Assembly (NCBI GenBank): GCA_021927905.1
Contig: BLLK01000062.1
Span: 1,116,001-1,180,000 of the forward strand
Direction of reading: 5' to 3'
Source: Chaetoceros tenuissimus
Taxonomy: Eukaryota > Bacillariophyta > Thalassiosirophyceae > Chaetocerotales > Chaetocerotaceae
DNA: 64,000 bases
In this document: one piece after another, positions 21,941 through 32,670 of the stretch
How the letters are laid out: each line of letters begins with the position of its first letter
Numbering within the stretch: the first letter of the stretch is position 1
Program-made: the position numbers and the translations under genes
Notes under the pieces: model-generated
The model's database searches: none
What the model was told of the DNA's origin: nothing
The model's input: the letters and a program-made list of their open reading frames with translations, nothing else

Positions 21941-24900
21941 GTCTCTTGGTGCTTTCGTCTCCTTTGAACACCTGTTGCACCTTCCTTCCCAATTCCAAAA
22001 GTGCTGGTGACCCTTTGAGTTGCCATGGTCTACTGTTGAGGAAAGGAAAAAATATTGCTATTAGTAAAGGTTCAAACATGTTCACACTCCAAGCTGCATG
22101 ACCAGGGGGAAGTTCCAAGATGATATCAGCCGCCTTGTGTAAATGTCTTTTCCATGCAGGGGTCATCAACCTGGGACAAATGAAAATGTGAGTTGACTCT
22201 TGTCTCTTGTGTCTGGCGCGCCGTATTTCTTCCAAGCAAGGTAAAGCCAAGCTAGGAGGAGGCGACCATACAAAATTACCAGATACATAATTTGGAACCC
22301 ATTGACCGTCTACGTTGACACTGCCTTCCAAAATGTCATGACCTCTCTCAAACCAGTCCTCCATGGAAAGAAACTCCAAATCTTGGCCTTGATTTCTTCC
22401 TGCACTTTCAAACCAGTCACGTAGCCACGGTCCCAGTGCTGGATCTCTATCCAAAGCTGACTGATGCAGCGGAACAAATGATTTCATTTCTTCTCCTTTC
22501 ATTACTCCTTCAGTTAGAGCTCCTCTGCTCAAACCATCCGCGCCTTGCGCTATCATTCTAGTGCCTGCTACATGTATGATATGTATCTTGCAGTTACGAG
22601 TCATTTCTAGCACAGAAAGCCTCACTACCAAATCAAACAGCCATTCTGAGCTTGAAGATCCCTTGTAAAAAGCTGCTTCAGCTGTGGAGTTATCCGTAAA
22701 CAGAAACATCTCCACTCCTTCTAGCTCTTTCTCTCCCATCTTCTCCAGCATCTGAACTAGGTTTTTCAGCTCGCGGAGATTAGAACTAGAATCATCCATA
22801 TCACTTCCCCATCTTCCAAATCTGTAAGAGATGCTTGATCCGCCTGTAGTCTCGCCCTTGCAGTCTTTCTCCCATGACATGCCAAAGCCTGATCCACTCG
22901 CGTCTCCAAAGCCGTAGATTATCTCCCAGATTTTGCTACCTCTTATGAGTCTTTTACTTGGTGTTTCTGACTCTAGCAACTTACTAAGCACTCTAAGATC
23001 TTGCTTGAAGCGAGGTACCCCCTTCACAAACACAGGCGCATTGTCATCTTGATGTTCTTCCTTCAACGTGAACTTTACATCTGACCAATGCTCCGCCCTA
23101 CTTCCAATGTTGGTCCATTCAACACCATTGGTAGTTCCATCTCCTGCTTCCAAATCTTCCCAATACTGCTTCCAGTCTTTATTGCTTCTCTTCCAACCGT
23201 CTGAGTCCCTATCCCATCTCCAGCCATTAAGGGTGTTGTAGAAACCCTTCAAGTAAGGCTTGAAGTTTTCAAAGGTTAAGCATACATGAATCAAGAAACC
23301 AGTATCCTTCTCCAACTCCTTCCGGTTCACCTTCCAGTCCTCTTCATCATCCTCTGGAGCACATCTTAGCCACTTTTCCACAATGTCTCTAGCTTTGTTC
23401 CACTTCTCCGGAAGTATAGAAGCGTAGACTCCTTCTCCAGCTACTGTTTCTACTGTAGCTCCAGCCCATGCTCCAGGTGCCTGACTCACTTCTCTCCTTT
23501 TACGCGGCGCATCTTGCTGACCTAGATAGTTAATCTTTGCAGCTATGGTACGAGTTGCTTCATTGCAGTGGTCTTCACCTTGAGCCCAAGTACGAATGTC
23601 ATCCACATATGAACAAAAGGAAGCAGCAATTCTCTTGTTAGTTTCATCCCACCTGTAGATCCAAGGCTTTGTAGGATCATAATCAGCTGAGCCAGGCAAG
23701 TTAGTGACTACTGTGTCCCACCGTAAGGGATTGTTGCTGTCTTTTCTGTCTCCACGAATGAAGTCTTCGCTCCACAAAAAGGTTCTGATGCAGTTATACG
23801 GAGAACTCTTTAGCCCCATGAGGTTCCTCTCCCATCGCATGATCAGTCTCTTCCCCTCTGGAACCTCCACCTCAAGCAGATCAGCAATGTTTGTCACATC
23901 CACCCCAGCACTTGATCTGAGATCCTCATCCAAGAAATAGTTGAGAAACATCTCCCCCAAATCTATGTCACCAAAGAAAGTATCTGGAGTAGCGCTTCGT
24001 ACCACCGTTGCTACAGTAGGTAGAAAGAAGTTGGGTGACCAGATAACCTCGTTCAACCCACACTTGGTGGCATCATACACCATTCTTATGTCTTCTTCAC
24101 CCTTTGGTACAGCAAAGAATGAAATCAAACTGTCCACCTCTCCATCTTTGATATAGCCTCTATCCGCTACCTTTTTGATCTTCTTCCGCATAGTTTCCAG
24201 CTGTTTATCATCCTCTGGCCATCTGGATTTCTTCCAGTAAACAGGTGGCTTGTCTAGCAAAGTCACAGCCAAGCCGTCCCTTACTTCCTGTTGATAGCAC
24301 TCAGGCCACCGCCAAAAGAACAGTGTAGAACCACTAGTCCACTCCCAGTATGAAGCTTCCGAGGCTCTACGAATTGCATCTGTTCCTACAATGATATCCT
24401 TCTCCAACTCAGATAGCTTCTTTTTCTTGTTCTGCTTGAGTTGATGGTATCTTGAGACTGCCTTGGTACTATGCTTCTTGTGTAGGTATTTTCTAAAGCT
24501 TGTGTAGATCTTTCTCTGATAGAAACGTAGCATAACTCTTCGCAGCATATCACACATCTTAGCATGCTTATCCGCCTGATAGGTAACACTCAAACACTTT
24601 TGAAACATTCGTCTGTTCCAAATGTCCACTTGAACCTCGGCATCATCTGATTTGGTTGCCTTGGCACTTTTGACTGTTTGATCCTCCCTTACATCCTCGA
24701 TCTGCGGATTTTCTTCTACCAGTATCTGCGTTACCCTTGCCTTCTTAGCCGAAGGTACATCACTGCCGGTGTCTTCTACTTCACGCTTCTTACTCAATAC
24801 ACTTCTAGCTTTCAACACCGATTCCATCAAGCCATACGTGATTTTTCCAGGTGCTTGCTTCTTGAAATCTATAGATGTGAAATGCTGGTACTGCACTTCA

Positions 24901-25574
24901 ACATCGTACAGATCTAAAGCTTCAGCAGAAGTTATCTTTCGCCTCACCTTCCCAGATCTTACTAACACCGAAGGACAGATCACGGGATCATTTATTCTAG
25001 CCAAGGGAATATATGCTGGAGTGTTCATCTCGCCAGAGTAGAAGCTTCCTTCCTCCGTACACTTTAGCATATCTCTCAGTTGTGCATGCACCTTAGCAGC
25101 TGGAATGTGCAGTTCTTGGGCTGATCCAATCCACCATACGTGATCCAATGCTCCACCCACATGTCTATGAGGAATCTTGGTGAACCGCTTCAAACCAAAG
25201 TCTCTCAGTCTTCTCCTGTTGCCATTAGTTATGAGAACCACCGCCTGCGAAGCCATCTCCTGAGGTAAAGCAGAGAGAATTTGTACAAGGTAATTGACTG
25301 AGCCTTGTAACATTACCCAGCACGATCCCTTGAATGCATGCAATGCCCGTAGAGTTTCATTCCTTCTACAAACTGTGACCCCAATTTGTGATTTTTCTAA
25401 CTCCAACTTGCCTTGCAATGTGATGTCATCTACTACCGTCGTTAGATTTTTACAACCTAGTGACACACTACTGAAGGCCAATGAGGGCCAATGTTGTGCA
25501 AATATGAAAAGAGGAGTGTTGACAGGTGTAATTAACTTAATGCCACTACACTCTTCCTCTAGTCTTACTTTCAC
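21765..25574 (-). CDS. Retrotransposon reverse transcriptase-RNase H
   Basis: Long open frame of about 1269 codons. Reverse transcriptase blocks are visible: DIDLGEMFLNYFLDE (motif A), GLKSSPYNC (motif B) and YVDDIRTWA (catalytic YVDD). RNase H follows with GDASGSGFG, LRELKNL, LFTDNSTAEAAF and QGADGLSRG, as in DIRS-type elements. The first 400 codons are unassigned. No aspartic protease or DDE integrase is seen, in line with a tyrosine-recombinase element. Confidence 0.92.
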   Translation of the reverse strand: MKVRLEEECSGIKLITPVNTPLFIFAQHWPSLAFSSVSLGCKNLTTVVDDITLQGKLELEKSQIGVTVCRRNETLRALHAFKGSCWVMLQGSVNYLVQILSALPQEMASQAVVLITNGNRRRLRDFGLKRFTKIPHRHVGGALDHVWWIGSAQELHIPAAKVHAQLRDMLKCTEEGSFYSGEMNTPAYIPLARINDPVICPSVLVRSGKVRRKITSAEALDLYDVEVQYQHFTSIDFKKQAPGKITYGLMESVLKARSVLSKKREVEDTGSDVPSAKKARVTQILVEENPQIEDVREDQTVKSAKATKSDDAEVQVDIWNRRMFQKCLSVTYQADKHAKMCDMLRRVMLRFYQRKIYTSFRKYLHKKHSTKAVSRYHQLKQNKKKKLSELEKDIIVGTDAIRRASEASYWEWTSGSTLFFWRWPECYQQEVRDGLAVTLLDKPPVYWKKSRWPEDDKQLETMRKKIKKVADRGYIKDGEVDSLISFFAVPKGEEDIRMVYDATKCGLNEVIWSPNFFLPTVATVVRSATPDTFFGDIDLGEMFLNYFLDEDLRSSAGVDVTNIADLLEVEVPEGKRLIMRWERNLMGLKSSPYNCIRTFLWSEDFIRGDRKDSNNPLRWDTVVTNLPGSADYDPTKPWIYRWDETNKRIAASFCSYVDDIRTWAQGEDHCNEATRTIAAKINYLGQQDAPRKRREVSQAPGAWAGATVETVAGEGVYASILPEKWNKARDIVEKWLRCAPEDDEEDWKVNRKELEKDTGFLIHVCLTFENFKPYLKGFYNTLNGWRWDRDSDGWKRSNKDWKQYWEDLEAGDGTTNGVEWTNIGSRAEHWSDVKFTLKEEHQDDNAPVFVKGVPRFKQDLRVLSKLLESETPSKRLIRGSKIWEIIYGFGDASGSGFGMSWEKDCKGETTGGSSISYRFGRWGSDMDDSSSNLRELKNLVQMLEKMGEKELEGVEMFLFTDNSTAEAAFYKGSSSSEWLFDLVVRLSVLEMTRNCKIHIIHVAGTRMIAQGADGLSRGALTEGVMKGEEMKSFVPLHQSALDRDPALGPWLRDWFESAGRNQGQDLEFLSMEDWFERGHDILEGSVNVDGQWVPNYVSGNFVWSPPPSLALPCLEEIRRARHKRQESTHIFICPRLMTPAWKRHLHKAADIILELPPGHAAWSVNMFEPLLIAIFFPFLNSRPWQLKGSPALLELGRKVQQVFKGDESTKRHVLRELWNLPRRLQGMSDELVLRVLRISGEPRISSKATGKRRRSKVEENKRLKPFQSC

Positions 25575-25592
25575 TTCATTGACCCCAACCTT

Positions 25593-27745
25593 TCAGATCT
25601 CCTTCTTCTTCTTTCCTCCGCCTGCTGCTGCAGCCTTGGAAATAGCCGAGTTTGCCAAACCCTCTACCTTTGTCAACTTCTCCTCGATTGCCTTTACCTT
25701 CTTCACCGTGCCCTCCATCTCAGTCTGTAGCTTAGTGACAGCCTTGTTTGGCATATGGGTGAGCATAAAACGGGAGTAGGCACTAGATAAACCAGAATGA
25801 TTCTCAAAGCCCACGCGAAGAAAGTCTTCTTGGATAGAAATAGTACGCAGTGCTGTCCAAATCACATTCACATTAGTTCCGTCGCAGTTCATATGATCCG
25901 CGGAACTGGATACAGCTCTAGCAACATGGAATTCACTTGAGAACACTTGCTTGACACAATTACATAGGAAATTCCAGCACTTGTCTCCCTCACTGAAGTA
26001 CAGCTTTAGTGTTTCATACTCGTTGGAGAGAAAGAGAAACACAGCCTTGACGAATTCGACAGAGCGTACCAGCATGGCATCCAATAGTACAGTGACCGAA
26101 GCATCCAAACCTTCCCTGGGATTGTTCAAGTATTCCAGCTTGATGGAATCCAAAGCCCTTTCTGCAGCCACCCTGACACAATTGTTTGGAATCTAGGGCC
26201 CCAAATATCATGGGATTTGATGTTAGAGAACACACTCGCCTTTGATCCTTTAATACTACCATCCATGAATATTTTTGAGCTCTTTGATCCATCGAAGAAG
26301 TTAGGTAGCCCACTCAAGGTAGATGACTGGATATGCAACAAGTCCTTGACGCTCCTGTTAAGCCTGTGAGCTTTATCTGGAGAGAACTTCCTCTCATCCG
26401 GATAGCCAAATACTCTGTCGGCTACAAGGTCGAAGAGGATGTAAGCATCGTAGACCATCGACGGACGTACCAGAGAAGTAGATGTAGGATTCATTCTGAA
26501 AGCTGAACGCACATCTCTAGGTGAAGTGAATACCCGATCCTTGAATACCACAGTGATCTCTCCTCTAGAAGAATTTCCATTCTTAGCTCGTTCAAGATCT
26601 GCTACCTTCTGAGCTAACTTTGCCAGAGTATCTCCATTCGGAGCTGCAGCTGGTGGTGGTGCCGCGACTCCAACATGAAAGCTGTCAAAAAGAGAAGTAG
26701 CAGTAGCAGGGGCAGTAGACCGGTTCGCATTAGCCAGCTCCAATTTACTGATTCTGTCGGTGATGCTCTGAACCGTATCCTTAGTAGATTTGAGATACTT
26801 CTTGAAGTCTTGATTCTGAAATACAGCCTCTTGCAGATCCTTGAGCTTGACAGGATCTTGTACTACCTTCATGAGATCCGGAGCACCTGTATCTTCGATT
26901 GCTTCCCAAATAGATTGCCCTGCTCTTGCGAGGTGAACACTTGGATTTCCCACCTGGGTACAAAGCATCTGATACTTGGTAGTAAGATCTTCGACATCTT
27001 TCTCGAGCTTTTGATTAGCAGAACTCATCCACGCTTCAATCTGCTTGTCCACTAACGTCAACCATCCTTCTTCCTTGGGCTCGATAGCAGCTGGTTTCTG
27101 GTCACTCACTCTCTCAGGTGAATTAAGAGCAGCTTTATCGAACATGTCAGTCAGTCCATGAGCAACGTCCTCCATATCCTCTTCATCGTCCATCTTGCTG
27201 AACACGGCAGGTTTCTTGACGGTAGATCTAGCAATAGCAAGAGAGACACCAGTCAATAGAGCTTCAGTTCTAGCCTCAACTTCATGCATCCAATCTCCTT
27301 GATCCTTGAAGTTGGCCTGAAGGAGTCCAGCAATCTCCATGGTATCCAAGTTAGCAGCATCCAGCATCGGATCAACAGAAAGCTTGACCTTAGTAGAAGA
27401 TCTAGACATGTAGTACAAAGCAGCAGCACCTGTAGCTTTGCGGGCCTCCAGAACTGCCACCTTGTTCTCATGGCTGGTTGGGCATCCCTTCGAGCCGACC
27501 GCTCCACAGAAGACATTCCCATTGTTGCCAATTCTCCCACAGCACAAGGCTTCGAGATCATTGACCAGCGCTACACAGCGTCCGTATCTGACTGGAGGGG
27601 CAGTGTTTGCAGACCCTGCCTCCGTCCAAGAATCAGAGAAAGGACTGACATTATCATCATCATCATCATCATCTCTTCCCCCCCACGCACTTTAGCAGGT
27701 TGCTTACCTGGGCCGGTAGGAATGAAATCAGCGAACAAAGACATG
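25593..27745 (-). CDS. Retrotransposon gag-like region
   Basis: The first coding region of the element. It carries a short Cys/His-containing N-terminal part, a charged middle with predicted coiled coil, and a Lys-rich C-terminus (GGGKKKKEI). Position and composition suggest the structural protein of the element. It has no clear family signature and looks interrupted about once. A trinucleotide CAT repeat lies near 27655. Confidence 0.6.
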
Positions 27746-27787
27746 GTGTAGCGATTGAATTTGAAATTATATTAGTTTGGAGAAAGT

Positions 27788-28217
27788 AAAAATTTTCTTT
27801 CCAGTTCCAGTACAAGATAGCTATTCTTCCACACAACTGAATTTCGACTTTCTATGAGCACACTGCTGAAGTAAAGTAAAGACCTTCTAACTGACACCTC
27901 TTTCTGACACCTTACAATTTCAATGGCTCTGCTTGCAGCACGTCATTCGTTTCAATTCTTTCTCTCGTCTGTCAGCCGTTCCTTTTTGATATACGTCACT
28001 TGTTTCAAGTCCAGGACTTCCAATCATATCTTTTGGATCTTCTCTGTAGGTAGTAGATGTATCAGAGTATGATGTGAGCGTCATTTTTTGAACTTTCAAA
28101 AGCTGACAACTTGACGTTAGCGGAGCGTTTCAAAAGATATTCTTTCTGCATCGTAGTCTGCACTTTCACCTCCTTCGCTTCTCTTTCTTTTCCCTATTGA
28201 ACTGTATGTGCAAAATG
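27788..28217. repeat. Split direct repeat B, outer copy
   Basis: Second copy of 19517-19946. It forms the 5' end of the minus-strand element and probably carries its promoter. Confidence 0.95.
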
Positions 28218-28853
28218 TGCAGGTGCTTGGATGTCGACTGAGAAATACTGTACATTGTACATCCACTGCAAAAGTCAGTGGACACCAAGAGACTCTTCTC
28301 CAATAGCTAGTCTACTTGAAGACTTGAAGTGGGATTCTAGAAAAATAAAAATTTGAATAGAAGAACGAAGATGTAGCGAATTGTCACAATGCCATACTCA
28401 TGCATTACCTATAACTCAGGATTTTGCCTCCTCATTTGTGATCCTTTTTACAAGTAACTCTGATAAAGATTCTTCCAAAACCTCAGTTGATGAGAGATAA
28501 AATTTCTTTTTAACAAATAAGTATTTTGTACGTGGCATTTTTATTTATAGATCTATCTTCTCGAAAAGTAATAATTCCCTTGCTTCAGCATTGTTTCGGA
28601 CAATAAATTCTCTCCAAATAAACTGTCGCATGCTGCTGTAGTATTCAAAAACCTTCGTCCCAACACTGTACTTGAATTTGAAAATTTAATTCCAGCATCC
28701 ATTACAGAAAAATATTTTGAGTTGAGATAAATCTAGAGTTATTTTATTGACAAAACACTATGAAATAGTATCGTAATATAAAATATCATCGTTGTCAATG
28801 GGCGAAACAATCATTGAAAGTGAAAGCTAATGGCAAAATCAAAGACTTTCAAT
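28218..28853. other. Intergenic region beside the retrotransposon
   Basis: 636 bp of AT-rich sequence without a gene. A small perfect hairpin TCCACTG/CAGTGGA lies at 28262-28282, 45 bp from the element edge. Confidence 0.4.
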
Positions 28854-29266
28854 TTAGCTAAGCTTTCCCTTTCCAGTTGCCATACGGTAGTGGCTTATTC
28901 CACAAGTGATTGCTCCATATCCTACAAGCGCTGCACCAAATGCAAGTGGGATAGCATCACCTGGCTGCTTGAGCCAAGTTGGGTTCATCTCTCCAAGATT
29001 TGTTCCACCCTTCATTTGGATCTTCTTGGTTTGCATAACCTATTGTATGAACATAGGGTTAGAAAACGGTTAAAGTATAGGTTCCATTGAATGGAATCCG
29101 CACGTCGAAATCCGATCGGAACAGTGCTTTTGTAATGAAACTAGCTAGGACGTACCTTATCAGGATAGTTGGTCATCCAATCAACAATATTACGCTTTTG
29201 CTGCTTCTGGGAAGAGCGAGCTGATCTTACAGCAACAGCTGCGGATTTGCGTGCAATTGCGTTCAT
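28854..29266 (-). CDS. Small single-membrane-span protein, possibly mitochondrial (COX7a-like?)
   Basis: Two exons, 29266-29156 and 29039-28854, intron 29155-29040 (116 bp, GTACGT...ATAG), 98 residues. The N-terminus (MNAIARKSAAVAVRSARSSQ) is basic and alanine-rich, typical of a mitochondrial presequence. The C-terminal half has KIQMKGGTNLGE and then one hydrophobic span (IPLAFGAALVGYGAITCGI) with a short basic tail. The KGG motif before a single span recalls cytochrome c oxidase subunit VIIa, but the match is weak. It could equally be another small inner-membrane subunit. The gene is well supported by its phase-0 intron and targeting signal. Confidence 0.7.
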
Positions 29267-29529
29267 CTTTTGATGAGGTGTATGTGAGGTTGTTTGCGAT
29301 GGTGTGTGGCGATAGTTTGTGTTTGTGCTGTTGCTCTCTCGCCGGTTGGTTGGCTCAAAAGTGGGAGAAAGGGGGGTGGGGAAGAAGAAAGAAGACAACT
29401 TCTGATTTCTCCTCCAAAAATTAAAAAAACGAGACATCCAACGTTTTCCACTCTGTTTTTGAATGTACTTTTCATAATCAGTGAACAATGGACATTAGTA
29501 GTTGATTATTCACTTATATACAATACAAC

Positions 29530-30501
29530 ATGAGAAAATCTTTATTTATTGCACTACTTATTAGTGTGACTGATGCAAAAGCATTTCATAATTCCATCAT
29601 AGGACTGGTAGGGCCGACACAAGTGTACCATAACAAAAAGGGTGTCAACTTGATTGGAACCAATCAATTACAAAACACGCGTATAGTTCCATCAGATCAT
29701 TTAGAAAAACAACCATTTCAGACAAGCTACGAAAGCTTGATTGTCAGAGGAGGCTCGAAACAAAATGAAATTGAAAAAGATGCACCATCTACAAAAAACA
29801 AAATCATCATTGCATCTCTGCTGTCAATTGTTGTTGCAGCAATTGCGATGAATTATGATTCAATTCGAGCTTTTGACTTGAAGGGTGAATTATCGACAAG
29901 ATTAGATAATCTCGCTGCGCTTGGAACAAAAGGAGTGATATTGTATACATTGGCATTTTGTCTATGGGAAGTGACTGTAGGTGTCACTACTCCTGTCGAG
30001 ACAGCTGCTGGAATGGCATTTGGATTGAAAAATGGTATCATTGCAAATGCTATAGGCAAGACATCTGGAGCTGTCATTGCGTTTCTTCTTGGTAGATATG
30101 TGTTGAAAGATGCAGTTGAGAAACGATTGGAGGGGAATGAACTTATGGATCTGGTGCAGGACAGTATTCGTAAGAATCCATTTAGAGTCTCACTCATTTG
30201 GCGCTTTAGTTTCTTACCGGAACAGGCTAAGAACTGTGGATTGGCGGTCTTACCAGTGAAGACTTGGCAATTCATCGCCGCTGTCCTCTGTCATGGTTTT
30301 CCATTCACTCTTTTGTGGACCTTCCTTGGAAATGAAATGGGTCTGATTGTGAGGGGAGTAATGGATCAACCATCAAGGACTCTCAAAATTTTGATGAGTG
30401 GTGTCTACGTTTTTGGATTTTTCATCTCTCCATCCATGGTAGGACTATGGATCAAGGGACTTAGAGATGAAAAATTGAAAAAGGAAAATGGATCAAAATA
30501 G
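29530..30501 (+). CDS. VTT/DedA-family (TVP38/TMEM64-like) membrane protein
   Basis: 323 residues, no intron. The N-terminal signal peptide ends in AKAF (about residues 16-19), which resembles the diatom ASAF plastid-import motif, so it may go to a plastid membrane (inference). Transmembrane spans lie at about residues 93-108 and through 130-300. The VTT (SNARE-associated) domain shows GMAFGLKNGIIANAIGKTSG, AFLLGRYVL, RFSFLPEQAKNCGLAVLPV and FLGNEMG. Family members act as lipid scramblases or transporters. It is divergent from the small gene at 28854-29266. Confidence 0.85.
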   Translation: MRKSLFIALLISVTDAKAFHNSIIGLVGPTQVYHNKKGVNLIGTNQLQNTRIVPSDHLEKQPFQTSYESLIVRGGSKQNEIEKDAPSTKNKIIIASLLSIVVAAIAMNYDSIRAFDLKGELSTRLDNLAALGTKGVILYTLAFCLWEVTVGVTTPVETAAGMAFGLKNGIIANAIGKTSGAVIAFLLGRYVLKDAVEKRLEGNELMDLVQDSIRKNPFRVSLIWRFSFLPEQAKNCGLAVLPVKTWQFIAAVLCHGFPFTLLWTFLGNEMGLIVRGVMDQPSRTLKILMSGVYVFGFFISPSMVGLWIKGLRDEKLKKENGSK

Positions 30502-30595
30502 TATCATAAGAAAAATAACTACTTGAAAATTTGAAAAATGCTACACTGTAGAACACCTAGATTGGAACGACTGTAAACAAATGAAAAAATTGTGC

Positions 30596-31152
30596 TCATG
30601 GCCTCCCCTTCTTCTTGATTTCTTCACTTCGCTGTACTATCTTTTGCATGAATTCTTGATCTTTCCTCTCTTCTGTTACAGATTCATCAAAAGGAACCAT
30701 TACAAAATTCTTTTGTGCCATTGCTGCATTCTCTAGGTTCTCCATCATTGTTGACGACTTCGCATTCTCGACCATTGCACGGATAACTGCTTCATTTTCA
30801 GACATATCTTTTCTTTTTGCATGATTTTCTTCATACACTAGCATATTTTTCTATCAAGTGATAATATTTAGTTAGTTCTAAGCTGCTCTATTTGATGGCC
30901 ATTGAATTAGCCTCATACGATGTATTGTTTATGTATTATGAATACAAGCTCTTGACGGCTTACCTCTCGTTTCGTCTCCACCATTTCCATTACACCATAT
31001 CCTATAAGACAAGAAGCCAATGTCACCCCGACTGCTATCCGAGGAAATAGTTTTGGATTTGCTGTTGCTGTCGCAAAAGAATTTAAGGATGAGTGACCTT
31101 TTGTGTGTATGGAACTAATCGTTTTCACGATTTTCGTTATTGGATCTGACAT
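30596..31152 (-). CDS. Small single-span membrane protein, paralogue 1
   Basis: Two exons, 31152-30964 and 30850-30596, intron 30963-30851 (113 bp, GTAAGC...ATAG), 147 residues. The start MSDPITKIVKTISSIH and a hydrophobic span (RIAVGVTLASCLIGYGVMEM) are followed by a long charged tail. The first exon resembles that of 31679-32207 in order, spacing and intron position (both split in phase 0 right after Glu at GAG|GTAAGC). No known family was recognised. The two genes look like an old tandem duplication. Confidence 0.7.
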
Positions 31153-31678
31153 CGCTATATATCTTAGTTTATTCGACAGATATGATGTTGAAGTGTTTTC
31201 GTAGATCAGTGAAACTGATTAAATGTGGAAACGCTTCAAATATCAAATATATTGTATGGTACATAGAGATGAGAGAAAAGTAACAATCTTCTGACTTTGA
31301 TATTGATAGTTGATACCTAGTTGATAGAGAGGAGAGAGGAGGGAATGCAATGACATCATCAATTGTTCGTGGTGAGTCATTGTTAATATACGTAGGTATG
31401 TGAGTACTATTACATAAGATGTAAGACGTTATGTACTTTTCATTCCGAGCTGGCTCATTCCTGCTCGTAGATCAATCCAAGGGGAGACTAGGTAATGGCA
31501 CGAAATTAAGAGTCATTCTAGCTAGTATTACACGTTTGAGCATCACTATCTTATTTTAGATTGTTGTACTGTATTATGCATGAACTTGAAATCATTTGTT
31601 TTTGACAAAGAAACGATCATTATTGCTCTTTGAGATTTGCATATTATCTGATTTAATCATATCTCTCGATGAATATAA
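31153..31678. other. Spacer between small paralogues
   Basis: 526 bp, AT-rich. It contains the promoter of paralogue 1 and the 3' end of paralogue 2. No gene is seen. Confidence 0.4.
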
Positions 31679-32207
31679 TCATTCTTGTATTAACCTCAAT
31701 TGATCTTTCGATTCATCAATATATTGCCGTGTAAATACAACTGAGTTGGTTCTTGTGATTTTTCTTCGGAGAGCCAATGATGGATCGAGTGCAGTTGCAT
31801 ATTTTTCATCGTATCGCTGTGGATTTATGATAAAGTAGGAAATTAGACCATTATTTGAATATCGACTCTAAGCATTTTGAAAGAAACAATGTCACTTACA
31901 TCTCTTTCGCTACTGTATGTTTCATATTCTCTCATGTAATGTCTCTCTTGCTCCTAAAAAAGAAAACAAAGTACATAATTAGTACTTGTCTAGTAACATG
32001 TCAATTACATGAGGAAAGCTTGCTTACCTCAAGACGATTTTGATGTATGTACTCCATCGTTTGATACCCAGCAGCACAACCAAACAACATTGTTGAACCA
32101 AGTATTTTTTGAATATTCTGTGGGTTGTAGAAATAGTCCCTGCACAAAACTTTGACTCTATGCATAGAGCTCATAGCAGATACAACCTTGGTGATTTGAT
32201 GAGTCAT
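31679..32207 (-). CDS. Small single-span membrane protein, paralogue 2
   Basis: Three exons, 32207-32028, 31953-31900 and 31816-31679, with introns of 74 and 83 bp, giving 123 residues. It begins MTHQITKVVSAMSSMH, has a moderate hydrophobic span (LGSTMLFGCAAGYQTMEYI) and a charged tail ending QLRLIQE. Shared features with paralogue 1 are the ITK.V...SS.H start, the GY..ME motif and the first intron's place and phase. Exon 2 is only 54 nt. Function unknown; small size and one span would fit an organelle membrane subunit. Confidence 0.68.
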
Positions 32208-32670
32208 GATGAACGTGATGTTTAGGTTTGATTGCTGCTGTAAAAAATGCTTTATAAAAGGTGGTGAATAAGACCAATGTATGGTACAATTCAGTTTGTA
32301 ACTGCTTCGTCGTGTTGGCTTTGTTCGTCTTTCTTTTTCTTCTTCTTGCGAATTTCATTGGTGGGAAAATTTGCGTCCAAGGAGCCAGTAAACGTAGCAT
32401 TTTAACCGTTAAATATACCTATCAAATAGGGATAAAAGCACTTCCTGTGCGTACCACAGACAGACCGAAAGATGGAACTTCGAGCATTTTCATCGGCAAA
32501 ATTTCCGGGTTTCCATAAAAGGCCTAAAAGGGCTTAAGTAATTTGGAGCTTGAATGTATCTTTCAGATGCTTTCTTCTTCACACGTTGCATCTGAAGACA
32601 CCTGCTGTCGAATTCAATGCTGAAGCCTTGAAATGCTTGCTTTCTTTCTCCTCATTAACCGAATTTTAAG
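32208..32670. promoter_or_regulatory. Divergent promoter region
   Basis: 463 bp between paralogue 2 (minus) and the plastid-protein gene (plus). It holds both promoters. No specific element was recognised. Confidence 0.4.

Larger units (their letters stand above)
19021..28217 (-). mobile_element. Tyrosine-recombinase retrotransposon, DIRS order, PAT/Ngaro-like
   Basis: A minus-strand element of about 9.2 kb with split direct repeats. Read in element order: repeat B copy (28217-27788), gag-like region, RT-RNase H frame, tyrosine recombinase frame, repeat A copy (20422-19945), repeat B copy (19946-19517), repeat A copy (19498-19021). This is the A1-ORFs-B1-A2-B2 arrangement of PAT and Ngaro elements. 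The repeat pairs are almost identical (one difference seen over roughly 900 paired bases), so the insertion is young. No target-site duplication is seen, as expected for this order. It looks largely whole, with about one apparent break in the gag-like region. No methyltransferase motif was recognised, which favours Ngaro over DIRS1/PAT. Its base composition is less AT-rich than its neighbours. Confidence 0.93.
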
